Assembly (NCBI GenBank): GCA_964440985.1
Contig: CAYTWE010000009.1
Coordinates: 1-62,465 of the forward strand
Direction of reading: 5' to 3'
Source: UBA1731 sp964440985
GTDB taxonomy: Bacteria; Verrucomicrobiota; Kiritimatiellia; RFP12; UBA1067
DNA length: 62,465 bases
The notes under the pieces were generated by a model. That model saw only the letters and a list, made by a program, of their open reading frames with translations, searched no databases and was not told the DNA's origin. Position numbers and translations under genes: made by a program. Below, piece after piece: positions 10,467 through 18,921 of this stretch; within the stretch, counting starts at the first letter, position 1, and every line of letters starts with the position of its first letter.

Positions 10467-12008
10467 TCATCTCACCCCGATGAAGAAACCTTTCGGCACA
10501 TACGGATCGTACGGCGATTTGCATTTGACAAACCACGCCTCCCGCTGTCCTCCCCGCGAACCTTCATCTACCTGGACGTTATCCGCATCTGTGACGTCGC
10601 ACATTCCAAAACACCCTTCCGGTCTGCTGCTCGAGGACTTCTCGGCATCCGTCAGGCTGCGCCAGCATCCGCTTTTGATGCGCTCATCTGACGTCCACAC
10701 CCTTTGCGAGACGGATATGACGCAATCCTTAAGTCCGACCTTGCCGAGAAGCAGACGCTGCAGCGACTGCGGTGGGAATGGATCTTGGAGAAAGCGGACG
10801 CTTTTAAGGCTCCATACTCCCTCAAAGTCCTTTTTCGTCAACTCAGTGAGATTCGGCAGATCAAAAACAACGTTTGTGAGAGCGTTGCATCCCTGGAAAC
10901 GCACTCCTGCCTTGTACTGTTCGTCATACCACCCTTCGTTGTCGATGGGGCCGCGCAGATCGACATCCTGTATGCGCGTCCAGGCGAACGCTCCGTCACC
11001 GAGGCGCTGGATGTTTGGCAGAAGCAGTTTTCCGGTCAACTTTGTGCAGCTTCCGAACGCACTGCGTCCGACGACTACGACGGATGTCGGGACGAGCGTG
11101 GCGATGTCGGCAGTCAGGTTTTTGCAGCTGCTGAATGCATGTATGCCTATGTTTGTCAGTGCAGGTGCTTCTGGAATGAAACCGAAATCAACCGTAGTCA
11201 GATTGGTGCAGTTCATGAACGCCTCATCGCCGATATTCTCAAGTTGCGGCGATTCAAGGCGAACATCTGCCAACGCAGCCTTTCCCTTGAATGCGCGGGA
11301 ACCGAGAGATCTCAATTCCGGCGCATTGAAATGTACGCTCTTCAGGTTTGGACAGTTCTCAAACATTTTCTGCGGAACCGTCTGCAATTTCGATGAACAG
11401 AGATTGATGTTGGTCAGTGCGCTGCAATCCTTGAAAGCCGTTCCCCAGAATCCGGTGATTGAGGACGATGCGATGTCGATCGTCTCAAGCGCCCTGCAAT
11501 CGCCAAAGGCGCCATCCTCCATGTATTCAAGCTTCGGAAGCGAAATGGAGACGCTTTTAAGTGATGGGCAGTCCGACAACCAAGATGACCCAAGCTTTGT
11601 CGCGTTTCCGTTGTTCCCATGAAGAACGATGTTCGTCAGATTGGCGCATCCTCTGAATATCGCCCATCCCCAATTTATGTTATTCTGCGTGTAGCGATCG
11701 CAGCGAAACTCGGTTATCGCATTGTTAGTGCGGAACGCCTGGTTGTCCATATACACCTGCGGGACATCAAATCCGTTCACCTTCAGGTCGGTCATGTCAA
11801 GCACCCCTTCACCGCTGACATATGCAAACGAACTAAACGTGACGTATCGATACTCCTCATGATTCTGATCGAGATTTACATGGACTTTGAATGTCCAGTT
11901 CCCGTCGGTCATCGTCCCGTCCGATTGAGAGTACATCCACTCCGATGCCACACCGGACGCAACCAACGCAAAAACCGCCAGCGCAACTCCGCCTTTTGCC
12001 ATATCCAT
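10467..12008 (-). CDS. Secreted BspA-type leucine-rich-repeat protein
   Basis: A signal peptide (MDMAKGGVALAVFALVASGVASE) is followed by about a dozen LRR_5/BspA repeats of roughly 23 residues with C-x-x-L-x-x-V/I-x-L/F and F-x-x-C/G. Such repeats mediate surface or host/glycan contacts; binding partners are unknown. The start at 12008 is chosen over an upstream in-frame ATG because AGGAAG lies 8 bases before it. The mature protein is about 490 residues and ends GFFIGVR, similar to the C-termini of the beta-helix and glycine-rich proteins. It heads the leftward group with two glycosidases. Confidence 0.75.
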   Translation of the reverse strand: MDMAKGGVALAVFALVASGVASEWMYSQSDGTMTDGNWTFKVHVNLDQNHEEYRYVTFSSFAYVSGEGVLDMTDLKVNGFDVPQVYMDNQAFRTNNAITEFRCDRYTQNNINWGWAIFRGCANLTNIVLHGNNGNATKLGSSWLSDCPSLKSVSISLPKLEYMEDGAFGDCRALETIDIASSSITGFWGTAFKDCSALTNINLCSSKLQTVPQKMFENCPNLKSVHFNAPELRSLGSRAFKGKAALADVRLESPQLENIGDEAFMNCTNLTTVDFGFIPEAPALTNIGIHAFSSCKNLTADIATLVPTSVVVVGRSAFGSCTKLTGKLLLPNIQRLGDGAFAWTRIQDVDLRGPIDNEGWYDEQYKAGVRFQGCNALTNVVFDLPNLTELTKKDFEGVWSLKSVRFLQDPFPPQSLQRLLLGKVGLKDCVISVSQRVWTSDERIKSGCWRSLTDAEKSSSSRPEGCFGMCDVTDADNVQVDEGSRGGQREAWFVKCKSPYDPYVPKGFFIGVR

Positions 12009-12134
12009 TACGCACTTCCTTTCTGATTTGACCACTTTGTTTGAAAACATACCTACCTCAATGCGCGTAATTTTATCAAATGTATTTTTTTTTTCTCAAT
12101 ATGTCGCCGGTGCAAATCAAGTGCGAAAAAACTG

Positions 12135-12164
12135 TTGTCTCCAAATATGCGCCTGTGATAAAAT
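12135..12164 (+). promoter_or_regulatory. Promoter of the leu operon
   Basis: TTGTCT at 12135-12140 and TAAAAT at 12159-12164 are separated by 18 bases. The extended element TGTGA resembles the TGTGG of other promoters here. It lies 30 bases before the leader peptide. Confidence 0.65.
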
Positions 12165-12194
12165 ACGCGGCGTTTTGGAACAATAGGAATTACG

Positions 12195-12269
12195 ATGAAC
12201 GCAATGTTCGAGTTTACGCGACTTTTTACCCTTGGCCTTACGGTCTGGGGCGGGATTTCGCGCACTTGA
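12195..12269 (+). CDS. leuL: leu operon leader peptide
   Basis: This short reading frame (24 codons) has a GGAATT ribosome site and encodes a peptide containing RLFTLGLTVW. Three CTT leucine codons fall within six positions. It is followed by a rho-independent terminator ending 28 bases before leuA. This is the arrangement of classical ribosome-mediated attenuation, where scarce charged leucyl-tRNA stalls the ribosome and prevents termination. It opens with MN-x-x-F-x-F like the trp leader at 43282. No database record is claimed; the call comes from position, codons and hairpin. Confidence 0.6.
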   Translation: MNAMFEFTRLFTLGLTVWGGISRT

Positions 12270-12307
12270 ACTAAAACGAACTGAAGAAAAGCAGTGTTCA
12301 AGCAAGG

Positions 12308-12342
12308 CGGTCCCGCTCAGACGAGCGGGGCCGTTTCTGTTT
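12308..12342 (+). terminator. leu attenuator hairpin
   Basis: A 10-base-pair stem (CGGTCCCGCT with AGCGGGGCCG, one G-U pair) and a 6-base loop are followed by TTTCTGTTT. It lies between the leader peptide and leuA. The stem is nearly identical to the trp attenuator at 43393-43419. Confidence 0.75.
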
Positions 12343-12361
12343 ATGGGAAACGGATAAATTC

Positions 12362-13990
12362 ATGAAAGAAGACAGAGTGAGATTCTTTGACACCACCCTT
12401 CGCGATGGTGAACAGGCGCCAGGATATTCCATGACGCTCGAAGAGAAGGTGCGCATGGCAAAGCAGCTCGAACGGCTCGGTGTAGACGTCATTGAGGCAG
12501 GCTTCGCGGCGGCGTCACCGGGAGACTTCGAGAGCGTACAGCAAATCGCCGACACAGTCCGCGACTGCACGGTATGTTCGCTTTCCCGCGCCCTTACGAA
12601 GGACATTGACGCCTCGGCATCCGCAATCGCACACGCCGCGCATCCGCGAATCCATACGTTCCTCGCAACAAGCGACCTGCATCTCCAGTGCAAGCTCAGG
12701 ATGTCCCGCGAACGCGCCATAGAGCAGGTTAAGCAGATGGTCTCGTACGCACGAAGCAAATGCGCCGAGGTGGAGTTCTCCGCAGAGGACGCCACAAGAA
12801 CCGATCCGGACTACCTCTGCGCCGTCATCGAGACAGCGATAGAAAGCGGTGCGACGATTGTCAACCTCCCAGACACCGTCGGCTACGCAACGCCGCAGGA
12901 GATATCGGCGATGGTGACGAACGTTAAGACCCGCGTCCCCAACATAGACCGCGCAATCATATCGATGCACGTTCACGACGACCTTGGCCTCGCAGTCGCC
13001 AATTCACTCGCCGGCGTCCTCGCCGGCGCCCGTCAAGTCGAATGTACGATATGCGGCATCGGTGAACGCGCCGGAAACGCCGCGCTTGAAGAGGTCGTGA
13101 TGGGGCTGCGCACACGCGGCGACTACTACGGCCTCTCCCACGGAATACGCACTGAGGAAATCGGACGCACTGCGCGGCTGCTCTCATCGATCACCGGCGT
13201 GAAGATTTTTCCGTCCAAGTCGATAGTGGGAGCAAATGCATTCGCGCACGAATCCGGCATACATCAGCATGGAGTGTTGAGCAACGCAAAGACGTACGAG
13301 ATAATGACGCCCGAATCTGTCGGCGTGAAGAAGACCGAACTTGTTCTCGGAAAGCACTCCGGACGCCACGCATTCAGCGAACGTCTCAAGACGCTCGGCT
13401 ACTCTTTCGCGGAGGACAGGATCGACGAACTTTTCGCCCAGTTCAAGAAACTGGCCGACCGCAAGAAGAAGATATCCGACCGCGATATCGCCGCACTGGC
13501 CGAAGCCTCCGCCATCACCGTGACAGATCCGTCAAAGCAGTATACCCTCGAATCGTTTGTGGTCAACAGCGGCAACAGGATGAGCTCTACGGCAGACGTC
13601 ACGCTGAAGCGCGGCGGCAAGACGTATCAGGAGGTCGCTCTCGGAACAGGGCCTGTCTACGCTTCCATCCGCGCCGTCGAGAAGATCATCCGCCATCCGT
13701 TCAGCCTTGACGACTACACAATCCAGGCCGTCACGGAACACCGCGACGCCCTCGGTGAGGTAACCGTAAAGATATCCGACGCCACCGGCACGTATCGCGG
13801 ACGCGGCGTCTCTACGGACATCATCGAAGGTTCGATACTGGCCTGCCTCGCCGCGGTTAACAGGATGCTTGACGAAAGCCAGTCCGGGATCGGCACCGGT
13901 GCGGCGTCGATCGCCCAACATTCATTCGCACACGATATGCTCGGCGGCGGGCATACCGACAAGCAACAGAAAAACGAGGAGAAGAACTGA
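12362..13990 (+). CDS. leuA: 2-isopropylmalate synthase
   Basis: The enzyme condenses acetyl-CoA and 2-oxoisovalerate, the committed step of leucine synthesis. The 542-residue protein has the DTTLRDGEQAPG motif at about residues 10-21, the metal site HVHDDLG near 205, and GIHQHGVLS with KHSGRHAF in the linker. A LeuA-type C-terminal regulatory domain (about 395-520) implies leucine feedback. It is the first structural gene of leuACDB, and leuC begins 1 base after its stop. An AACGGA weak ribosome site lies upstream. Expression is probably controlled by the attenuator. Confidence 0.95.
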   Translation: MKEDRVRFFDTTLRDGEQAPGYSMTLEEKVRMAKQLERLGVDVIEAGFAAASPGDFESVQQIADTVRDCTVCSLSRALTKDIDASASAIAHAAHPRIHTFLATSDLHLQCKLRMSRERAIEQVKQMVSYARSKCAEVEFSAEDATRTDPDYLCAVIETAIESGATIVNLPDTVGYATPQEISAMVTNVKTRVPNIDRAIISMHVHDDLGLAVANSLAGVLAGARQVECTICGIGERAGNAALEEVVMGLRTRGDYYGLSHGIRTEEIGRTARLLSSITGVKIFPSKSIVGANAFAHESGIHQHGVLSNAKTYEIMTPESVGVKKTELVLGKHSGRHAFSERLKTLGYSFAEDRIDELFAQFKKLADRKKKISDRDIAALAEASAITVTDPSKQYTLESFVVNSGNRMSSTADVTLKRGGKTYQEVALGTGPVYASIRAVEKIIRHPFSLDDYTIQAVTEHRDALGEVTVKISDATGTYRGRGVSTDIIEGSILACLAAVNRMLDESQSGIGTGAASIAQHSFAHDMLGGGHTDKQQKNEEKN

Positions 13991-13991
13991 T

Positions 13992-15269
13992 ATGTCTGGA
14001 ATGACAATGAGCCAGAAGATACTGGCGGCACACGCGGGACGAAGTGAAGTCCATGCCGGTGAACTCGTAATGGCAAACCTCGATCTTGTGCTCGGCAACG
14101 ACATCACTGCGCCGGTCGCAATAGGTGAGTTCCCTAAGTTCGGACGCGACAAGGTGTTCGACCGCGAGAAGATTGCCCTTGTGCCGGACCACTTCACCCC
14201 GAACAAGGACATCAAGGCGGCGGCGCAATGCGCGTGCATGAGAGGCTTTGCCCATGCGCAGAACGTAAAGAACTACTTTGAAGTTGGCCATGACTGCGGC
14301 GTCGAACACGCCCTCCTGCCGGAAAAGGGTCTTGTCACCGCCGGCGATTTGGTGATCGGCGCTGACAGCCACACCTGCACATACGGTGCGCTCGGCGCAT
14401 TCTCCACCGGCATCGGCTCCACAGACATGGCGTGTGGAATGGCGACGGGGAAGACATGGTTCCGCGTACCTGAGGCAATCCGCGTAAATCTCACCGGCAC
14501 CTTTCAGAGATACGTAAGCGGCAAGGATCTCATCCTCCACCTCATCGGTCTCATAGGCGTTGACGGAGCACGATACCAGTCGCTTGAATTCACGGGCGAC
14601 GGCATAGCATCGCTCACCATGGATGACCGGTTCACAATCGCCAACATGGCGATAGAGGCCGGCGCAAAGAACGGGATATTCCCGGTGGATGACGTCTGCC
14701 TCGATTACATCAAGGTGCATGGCGGGAAAAAGCCAACCTCATACGTGGCTGATGCTGATGCCGTGTATGCGAAGACAATTGAAATTGACCTCTCCTCACT
14801 CCGCCCCACAGTTGCGTTCCCGCACCTTCCGGGAAACACGCACACCGTGGACGAGATCGACGACATCGCCATCGACCAGGTAGTGATCGGGAGCTGCACA
14901 AACGGCCGCCTCTCGGATCTGCGCATCGCCGCCGAAGTAATCAGCGGACACAAGGTTGCGGACAGAGTGCGCTGCATTGTCATTCCCGCAACACAGCGCA
15001 TCTGGCTTGAAGCGCTTGAACTCGGATATCTCAAAATCTTCGCAGAGGCCGGTTGCGTAGTCTCCACGCCGACGTGCGGGCCGTGTCTCGGCGGACACAT
15101 GGGCATTCTTGCGAAGGGTGAGCGTGCAGTGGCAACGACGAACCGAAATTTTGTCGGACGCATGGGCCATGTCGAAAGCGAAATCTATCTCGCTTCTCCG
15201 GCAGTCGCCGCTGCAAGCGCAATTGCAGGCAAGATCGTTTCACCAGCAAGCATGAAGGAGCAGAAATGA
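13992..15269 (+). CDS. leuC: 3-isopropylmalate dehydratase large subunit
   Basis: The large subunit carries the [4Fe-4S] cluster that isomerises 2- to 3-isopropylmalate. Visible signatures are ADSHTCTYGALGAF, IGSCTNGRLSD and TPTCGPCLGGHMG. The true start is at 13992 (MSGMTMSQKI); an upstream in-frame extension overlaps leuA and has no family sequence. At 425 residues it is the shorter homoaconitase/archaeal-type LeuC rather than the roughly 466-residue enterobacterial form, matching its short LeuD partner. Its stop overlaps the leuD start (ATGA). Confidence 0.95.
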   Translation: MSGMTMSQKILAAHAGRSEVHAGELVMANLDLVLGNDITAPVAIGEFPKFGRDKVFDREKIALVPDHFTPNKDIKAAAQCACMRGFAHAQNVKNYFEVGHDCGVEHALLPEKGLVTAGDLVIGADSHTCTYGALGAFSTGIGSTDMACGMATGKTWFRVPEAIRVNLTGTFQRYVSGKDLILHLIGLIGVDGARYQSLEFTGDGIASLTMDDRFTIANMAIEAGAKNGIFPVDDVCLDYIKVHGGKKPTSYVADADAVYAKTIEIDLSSLRPTVAFPHLPGNTHTVDEIDDIAIDQVVIGSCTNGRLSDLRIAAEVISGHKVADRVRCIVIPATQRIWLEALELGYLKIFAEAGCVVSTPTCGPCLGGHMGILAKGERAVATTNRNFVGRMGHVESEIYLASPAVAAASAIAGKIVSPASMKEQK

Positions 15270-15757
15270 AAATTCAGGGCAAGGCATTCAAGTACGGGGA
15301 TAACGTCGACACCGACGTTATCATCCCCGCCCGCTATCTCAACACCGCCGATGCAAAGGAACTTGCGAAGCATTGCATGGAGGACATCGACGCGGAGTTC
15401 GCATCATCCGTCGGCAATGGCGACATCATGGTCGCCGGGCGCAACTTCGGATGTGGCAGTTCACGCGAACACGCACCGCTCGCGATAAAGGCAAGCGGCA
15501 TTTCATGCGTCATCGCAGTGACTTTTGCCCGCATATTCTACCGCAACGCCCTCAACATCGGACTTCCGATACTTGAGTGTCCCGCAGCCGCAGAGGCGAT
15601 CAAAGCCGGTGATTCAGTAGCGGTAGATCTTGCTGCAGGAATAATCACAGACATCACCACCGGCGAAACATTCACGGCTGAGCCGTTCCCGCCGTTCATG
15701 CAGGAACTGATCGCCGCCGGCGGCCTCGCAGCATACATGAGAAAGGAACAGAAATGA
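15266..15757 (+). CDS. leuD: 3-isopropylmalate dehydratase small subunit
   Basis: This 163-residue swivel subunit pairs with LeuC. It contains DNVDTDVIIPARYL near the N-terminus and GRNFGCGSSREHAP in the middle, both hallmarks of the family. Its length matches the short archaeal-type LeuD. It overlaps leuC by four bases and leuB by four bases, so the three are probably translationally coupled. Confidence 0.95.
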   Translation: MKIQGKAFKYGDNVDTDVIIPARYLNTADAKELAKHCMEDIDAEFASSVGNGDIMVAGRNFGCGSSREHAPLAIKASGISCVIAVTFARIFYRNALNIGLPILECPAAAEAIKAGDSVAVDLAAGIITDITTGETFTAEPFPPFMQELIAAGGLAAYMRKEQK

Positions 15758-16860
15758 GAAAGCAGATTGCAGTGGTTGCTGGTGACGGCGTTGGACCTGA
15801 AATCGTGAAGGAGGCGATAAAGGTTCTTGATGCGACTGCCGGCACATTCGGCCACGAATTCATCTTCAACCACCGACTTGTCGGCGGATGCGCATACGAT
15901 GCTTTCGGAAAGTGCCTCCCCGACGATACTCTCGAAACGTGCAAAGCCGCAGATGCAGTCCTTCTCGGAGCGGTCGGCGGTCCAAAGTGGGATACCCTGC
16001 CGGGAAAGGATCGGCCGGAGCGCGCCCTTCTTGGACTTCGTTCCGGTCTCGGGCTTTTCTGCAACCTCCGCCCGGCGAAGGTATGGGAACCACTCAAGGA
16101 CGCAAGCCCGCTCCGTCAGGAAATCGTGTCCGGGAAGTCATATCCGGAATCCGGAACTTCAGACGGAATCGATATGCTCGTAGTGCGAGAACTTACAGGC
16201 GGAATATATTTCGGCGATCACACCCGAACGTCCGATGGCCTTTCGGCAAGCGATGTTATGAAATACTCCGTTCCGGAAATTGAACGCATCGCAAGAATGG
16301 CTTTCACGGCGGCAAGGAAAAGGCGTGGACGCGTCGTAAGCGTTGACAAGGCCAACGTGCTTGAAACTTCACGTCTCTGGCGTGAAACGGTTACGCGCAT
16401 ACACGACAGCGAATATGCCGACACAACCCTTTCGCACATGTATGTGGATAACGCCGCGATGCAGATTGTGCGCAACCCAAACCAGTTCGATGTGCTGCTT
16501 ACGGAAAACATGTTCGGCGACATTCTCTCGGATGAGGCATCTCAGATAACCGGTTCAATCGGAATGCTGCCGTCCGCATCGTTGCGTGAAGACGGCTTCG
16601 GAATGTACGAGCCTATTCACGGTTCGGCGCCTGACATCGCAGGAGAAAACATCGCCAACCCGATTGCCACAATCCTTTCTGCGGCAATGATGCTGCGACA
16701 CTCGTTCGGTCTTCTGACAGAGGCAACGGCAATTGAGGATGCCGTACTGAAAACTCTTTCGGACGGAATCCGCACGGCGGATATTGCCTCTGCCAACGAC
16801 AAAGCCGTCGGTACGAGTGAAATTGGCGATGCAATAGCCGGTGTCATCGTTAACCGGTGA
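15754..16860 (+). CDS. leuB: 3-isopropylmalate dehydrogenase
   Basis: LeuB oxidatively decarboxylates 3-isopropylmalate with NAD. The 368-residue protein shows AGDGVGPEI at the start, LRSGLGLFCNLRPAKV, the ELTGGIYFG loop, DKANVLETSRLWR, and the NMFGDILSDEAS and EPIHGSAPDIAG signatures of the isocitrate/isopropylmalate dehydrogenase family. It is the last gene of the operon and is followed by a GC-rich hairpin. Confidence 0.95.
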   Translation: MRKQIAVVAGDGVGPEIVKEAIKVLDATAGTFGHEFIFNHRLVGGCAYDAFGKCLPDDTLETCKAADAVLLGAVGGPKWDTLPGKDRPERALLGLRSGLGLFCNLRPAKVWEPLKDASPLRQEIVSGKSYPESGTSDGIDMLVVRELTGGIYFGDHTRTSDGLSASDVMKYSVPEIERIARMAFTAARKRRGRVVSVDKANVLETSRLWRETVTRIHDSEYADTTLSHMYVDNAAMQIVRNPNQFDVLLTENMFGDILSDEASQITGSIGMLPSASLREDGFGMYEPIHGSAPDIAGENIANPIATILSAAMMLRHSFGLLTEATAIEDAVLKTLSDGIRTADIASANDKAVGTSEIGDAIAGVIVNR

Positions 16861-16887
16861 TCTGCGCAACGCAGATTCAGCAATACG

Positions 16888-16920
16888 CCTGCCCGCTTCA
16901 ATGCGGGCAGGTGTTCAGTT
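16888..16920 (+). terminator. Putative terminator of the leu operon
   Basis: CCTGCCCGC and GCGGGCAGG form a 9-base-pair stem with a 6-base loop (16888-16911), followed by a weak T-rich tract. It lies 28 bases after the leuB stop. Confidence 0.5.
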
Positions 16921-16994
16921 TACGTGCGCGTGACGCCAACCGCCTTACACCGCCCAAAGCACCGCTCCAATGCGGGCAGGCGTTCAGTTTACGT
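16893..16994. repeat. Tandem 33-base repeat, 69-base period
   Basis: Bases 16893-16925 recur at 16962-16994 with two mismatches. The second copy includes the last codons and stop of the regulator gene at 16984; the first copy looks like a duplicated remnant of that 3' end. Confidence 0.6.
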
Positions 16995-17439
16995 ACTGCG
17001 CACCGCAGGATGAACAGCAGGCACCTTCGTTGATCGCCGCGCCGCAGTTCGGACATCTCGTCTCAAGAACTTCGCCGCAATGCGCACAGTATCTGCCCTT
17101 CTGCAAGGTTACTCTGTAAAGCGTACGCCCGGCAACGGAATACGGAACGTTTGACGGACACTCATGTTCGGGGCAGAACCCTACGGATACGCTCAGGCTT
17201 TTAGTTGCGTCTCTCTCCTCGGCGGCCGCCAAATCACAGATTTCCTTGAGATCAATGCCAAGCCGTTCTGTGAGCTTGTTGACGTATTCCTCGGAAAGTT
17301 TCGTGGAGTTCCCGTTCTCAAACATCGACAGCGCCGCCTGATGGCAGCCTATCTCCGCAGCCAACGCAGACTGCGTAAGGCCAAGGGCGCGACGTGCGTC
17401 CTTGAACTTCATGCATACTGTCTTTGAAATGTTGTTCAT
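16984..17439 (-). CDS. XRE-type helix-turn-helix regulator with zinc ribbon
   Basis: Residues 8-70 form a Cro/C1-type helix-turn-helix (ARRALGLTQSALAAEIGCHQAALSMFEN). The C-terminal third has paired cysteines CAHC/CPNC and CSSC that should bind zinc. The 151-residue protein is probably a DNA-binding regulator whose ligand or target is unknown. Just upstream of its start lies an array of TTATAAACA repeats (17499-17567), which could be its operator or an origin element. It reads leftward after the dnaN-methyltransferase transcript but is separated from it by a terminator. Confidence 0.75.
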   Translation of the reverse strand: MNNISKTVCMKFKDARRALGLTQSALAAEIGCHQAALSMFENGNSTKLSEEYVNKLTERLGIDLKEICDLAAAEERDATKSLSVSVGFCPEHECPSNVPYSVAGRTLYRVTLQKGRYCAHCGEVLETRCPNCGAAINEGACCSSCGAQYVN

Positions 17440-17498
17440 CTGGTAACTCTCAACGGCGCATATTATCCCCTTTTTCCCTTATCATGACAAGGGGGGTT

Positions 17499-17567
17499 TT
17501 ATAAACACTTATAAACAGGTTTATAAACATATTAAGTTATAAACAGGTTATAATAAGGTGTTTATAA
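17499..17567. repeat. Array of TTATAAACA repeats
   Basis: Four direct copies of TTATAAACA begin at 17499, 17509, 17521 and 17537, with one inverted copy at 17559-17567, in a strongly AT-rich stretch. The repeat resembles a DnaA box (TTATNCACA) with one change. Function is unproved: either an origin element near dnaA/dnaN or operators of the adjacent regulator. Confidence 0.7.
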
Positions 17568-17613
17568 CTTTTTCAATAATCAGTACTTCCACACATAAGT
17601 GCATACCACAAAA

Positions 17614-17644
17614 AATAAGATACCCTTTTGCCGGGTATCTTATT
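17614..17644 (-). terminator. Rho-independent terminator of the dnaN-methyltransferase transcript
   Basis: A 12-base-pair perfect stem (AATAAGATACCC with its complement, 7-base loop) is followed on the minus strand by a run of T. It lies 36 bases beyond the stop of the methyltransferase gene. Confidence 0.8.
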
Positions 17645-17660
17645 GATAAGATGCAGAGGT

Positions 17661-17680
17661 ATTGTTCAGTTCTGAACAAT
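17661..17680. promoter_or_regulatory. Palindrome TGTTCAGTTCTGAACA
   Basis: Nine-base perfect arms around a TT centre, just beyond the stop codon of the methyltransferase gene. It resembles the site at 23026-23041 in mnmG (TGTTCA-N4-TGAACA). Confidence 0.5.
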
Positions 17681-18921
17681 CATGTTTCGTAAAGGAAAAG
17701 TCTGCAGTCGATAGGACCGTTGTAGAACGGTATGCGCTGTAGATATTTCAGATCCACAGCCTGCGCCAGATCGGGATTTCCGGTGATAAGTCCAGCAGTC
17801 ATGCCGCCGCACCTTTCAGATATGAACTGACCGATGCGGGCATAGAGCAATTTCAGCTCTTCTGGATCTCCCAGCCTTATTCCGTACTCTGGATTGAAGA
17901 ACACCGCAGGACGCGAACCACTTGAACCTTCCCCGTTCGCCTTGCCGTAGAACGTGTTTACGTCGGTCGCGGCAAAGTCACACGCGCTGAACGTTATGTG
18001 CTTCATCACACCTGCGGCATTTGCGTTTATCTGCGCATTCTGGATTGCTTCAGGCGATATATCCGTAGCGATTATCGGCGGAATGCTGTCCTTCTCGCCT
18101 TCAGCCGCTTCTATGAGCATATTTTTGAATATCTGCTCCGGCGAAACGCCAAAACGCTGTCTTGGAGCGGCTTTTGGGGCGGTCTCTCCAGGAATTATGC
18201 TGTTGTAGCCCTTTATGCCCATGAAGCCGAACCTTGCACGAAGTGAACCGGGCGCACGGTTCATGGCCTTGAGGGCAGCCTCGATTGCAGGGGTGCCTGA
18301 TCCGCACATCGGAGATATGAACGGCGATTTTCCGTTCCAGTCCATCGCATCGATGCAGGCAGCGGCAAGTGTCTCTTGCATCGGCGCCGAACCGGGTATC
18401 TTGCGGTATCCGCGCTTTGACAGCGGTGCACCTGAGGTATCAAGATACACAATTGCGGTATCCATGTTCCAGTGTACGAACACACAGGCGCCAAGATCGT
18501 AGTCTCCGCCTGAATTCGGACGCTGCCCAACCTTCATGCGAATGCGATCAACAATGGCATCCTTTACGATAAGCGACGGCATCCGCGTATCGCGTATCGT
18601 ACTATTGTGTACAACCGACGACACGCTCACATACCCGTCGCTGGCGATGAGGTTCTCCCAATCAATCGAGCCTACCTTATCGTAAAGTTCACGCACATGG
18701 CGGCACTGGCAGCGCAGAAGCGGAACAAGGACGCGTTGTGCGGTGCGAAGCCACAGATTGAGTCTGAACACGTCGCGAAGCGCACCCTTCACGACAACAT
18801 AGTTGTCCGATTTGTCGATTGGCCTGTACCCGAGACCGACAAGCTCCTTTTCTGTCCAAGGAGCGAGCGTCTTGGCGCAGGATACGATAATCGGAAAGTT
18901 TTTATCTTTCCAGATATTCAT
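17680..18921 (-). CDS. THUMP-domain class I SAM-dependent RNA methyltransferase (RlmL/Trm11-like)
   Basis: The 413-residue protein starts at the ATG that shares a base with the dnaN stop (TGATG), implying translational coupling; a longer reading frame starting inside dnaN is less likely. An N-terminal THUMP-like domain (about 40-150) precedes a Rossmann methyltransferase with MCGSGTPAIEAAL (SAM site) and ATDISPEAIQNAQINA. The motif IV tetrapeptide is NPEY in NPEYGIRLG, where the family normally has NPPY. The family methylates guanine N2 in rRNA or tRNA. The Glu substitution in the catalytic loop is unusual and makes activity uncertain. Confidence 0.8.
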   Translation of the reverse strand: MNIWKDKNFPIIVSCAKTLAPWTEKELVGLGYRPIDKSDNYVVVKGALRDVFRLNLWLRTAQRVLVPLLRCQCRHVRELYDKVGSIDWENLIASDGYVSVSSVVHNSTIRDTRMPSLIVKDAIVDRIRMKVGQRPNSGGDYDLGACVFVHWNMDTAIVYLDTSGAPLSKRGYRKIPGSAPMQETLAAACIDAMDWNGKSPFISPMCGSGTPAIEAALKAMNRAPGSLRARFGFMGIKGYNSIIPGETAPKAAPRQRFGVSPEQIFKNMLIEAAEGEKDSIPPIIATDISPEAIQNAQINANAAGVMKHITFSACDFAATDVNTFYGKANGEGSSGSRPAVFFNPEYGIRLGDPEELKLLYARIGQFISERCGGMTAGLITGNPDLAQAVDLKYLQRIPFYNGPIDCRLFLYET

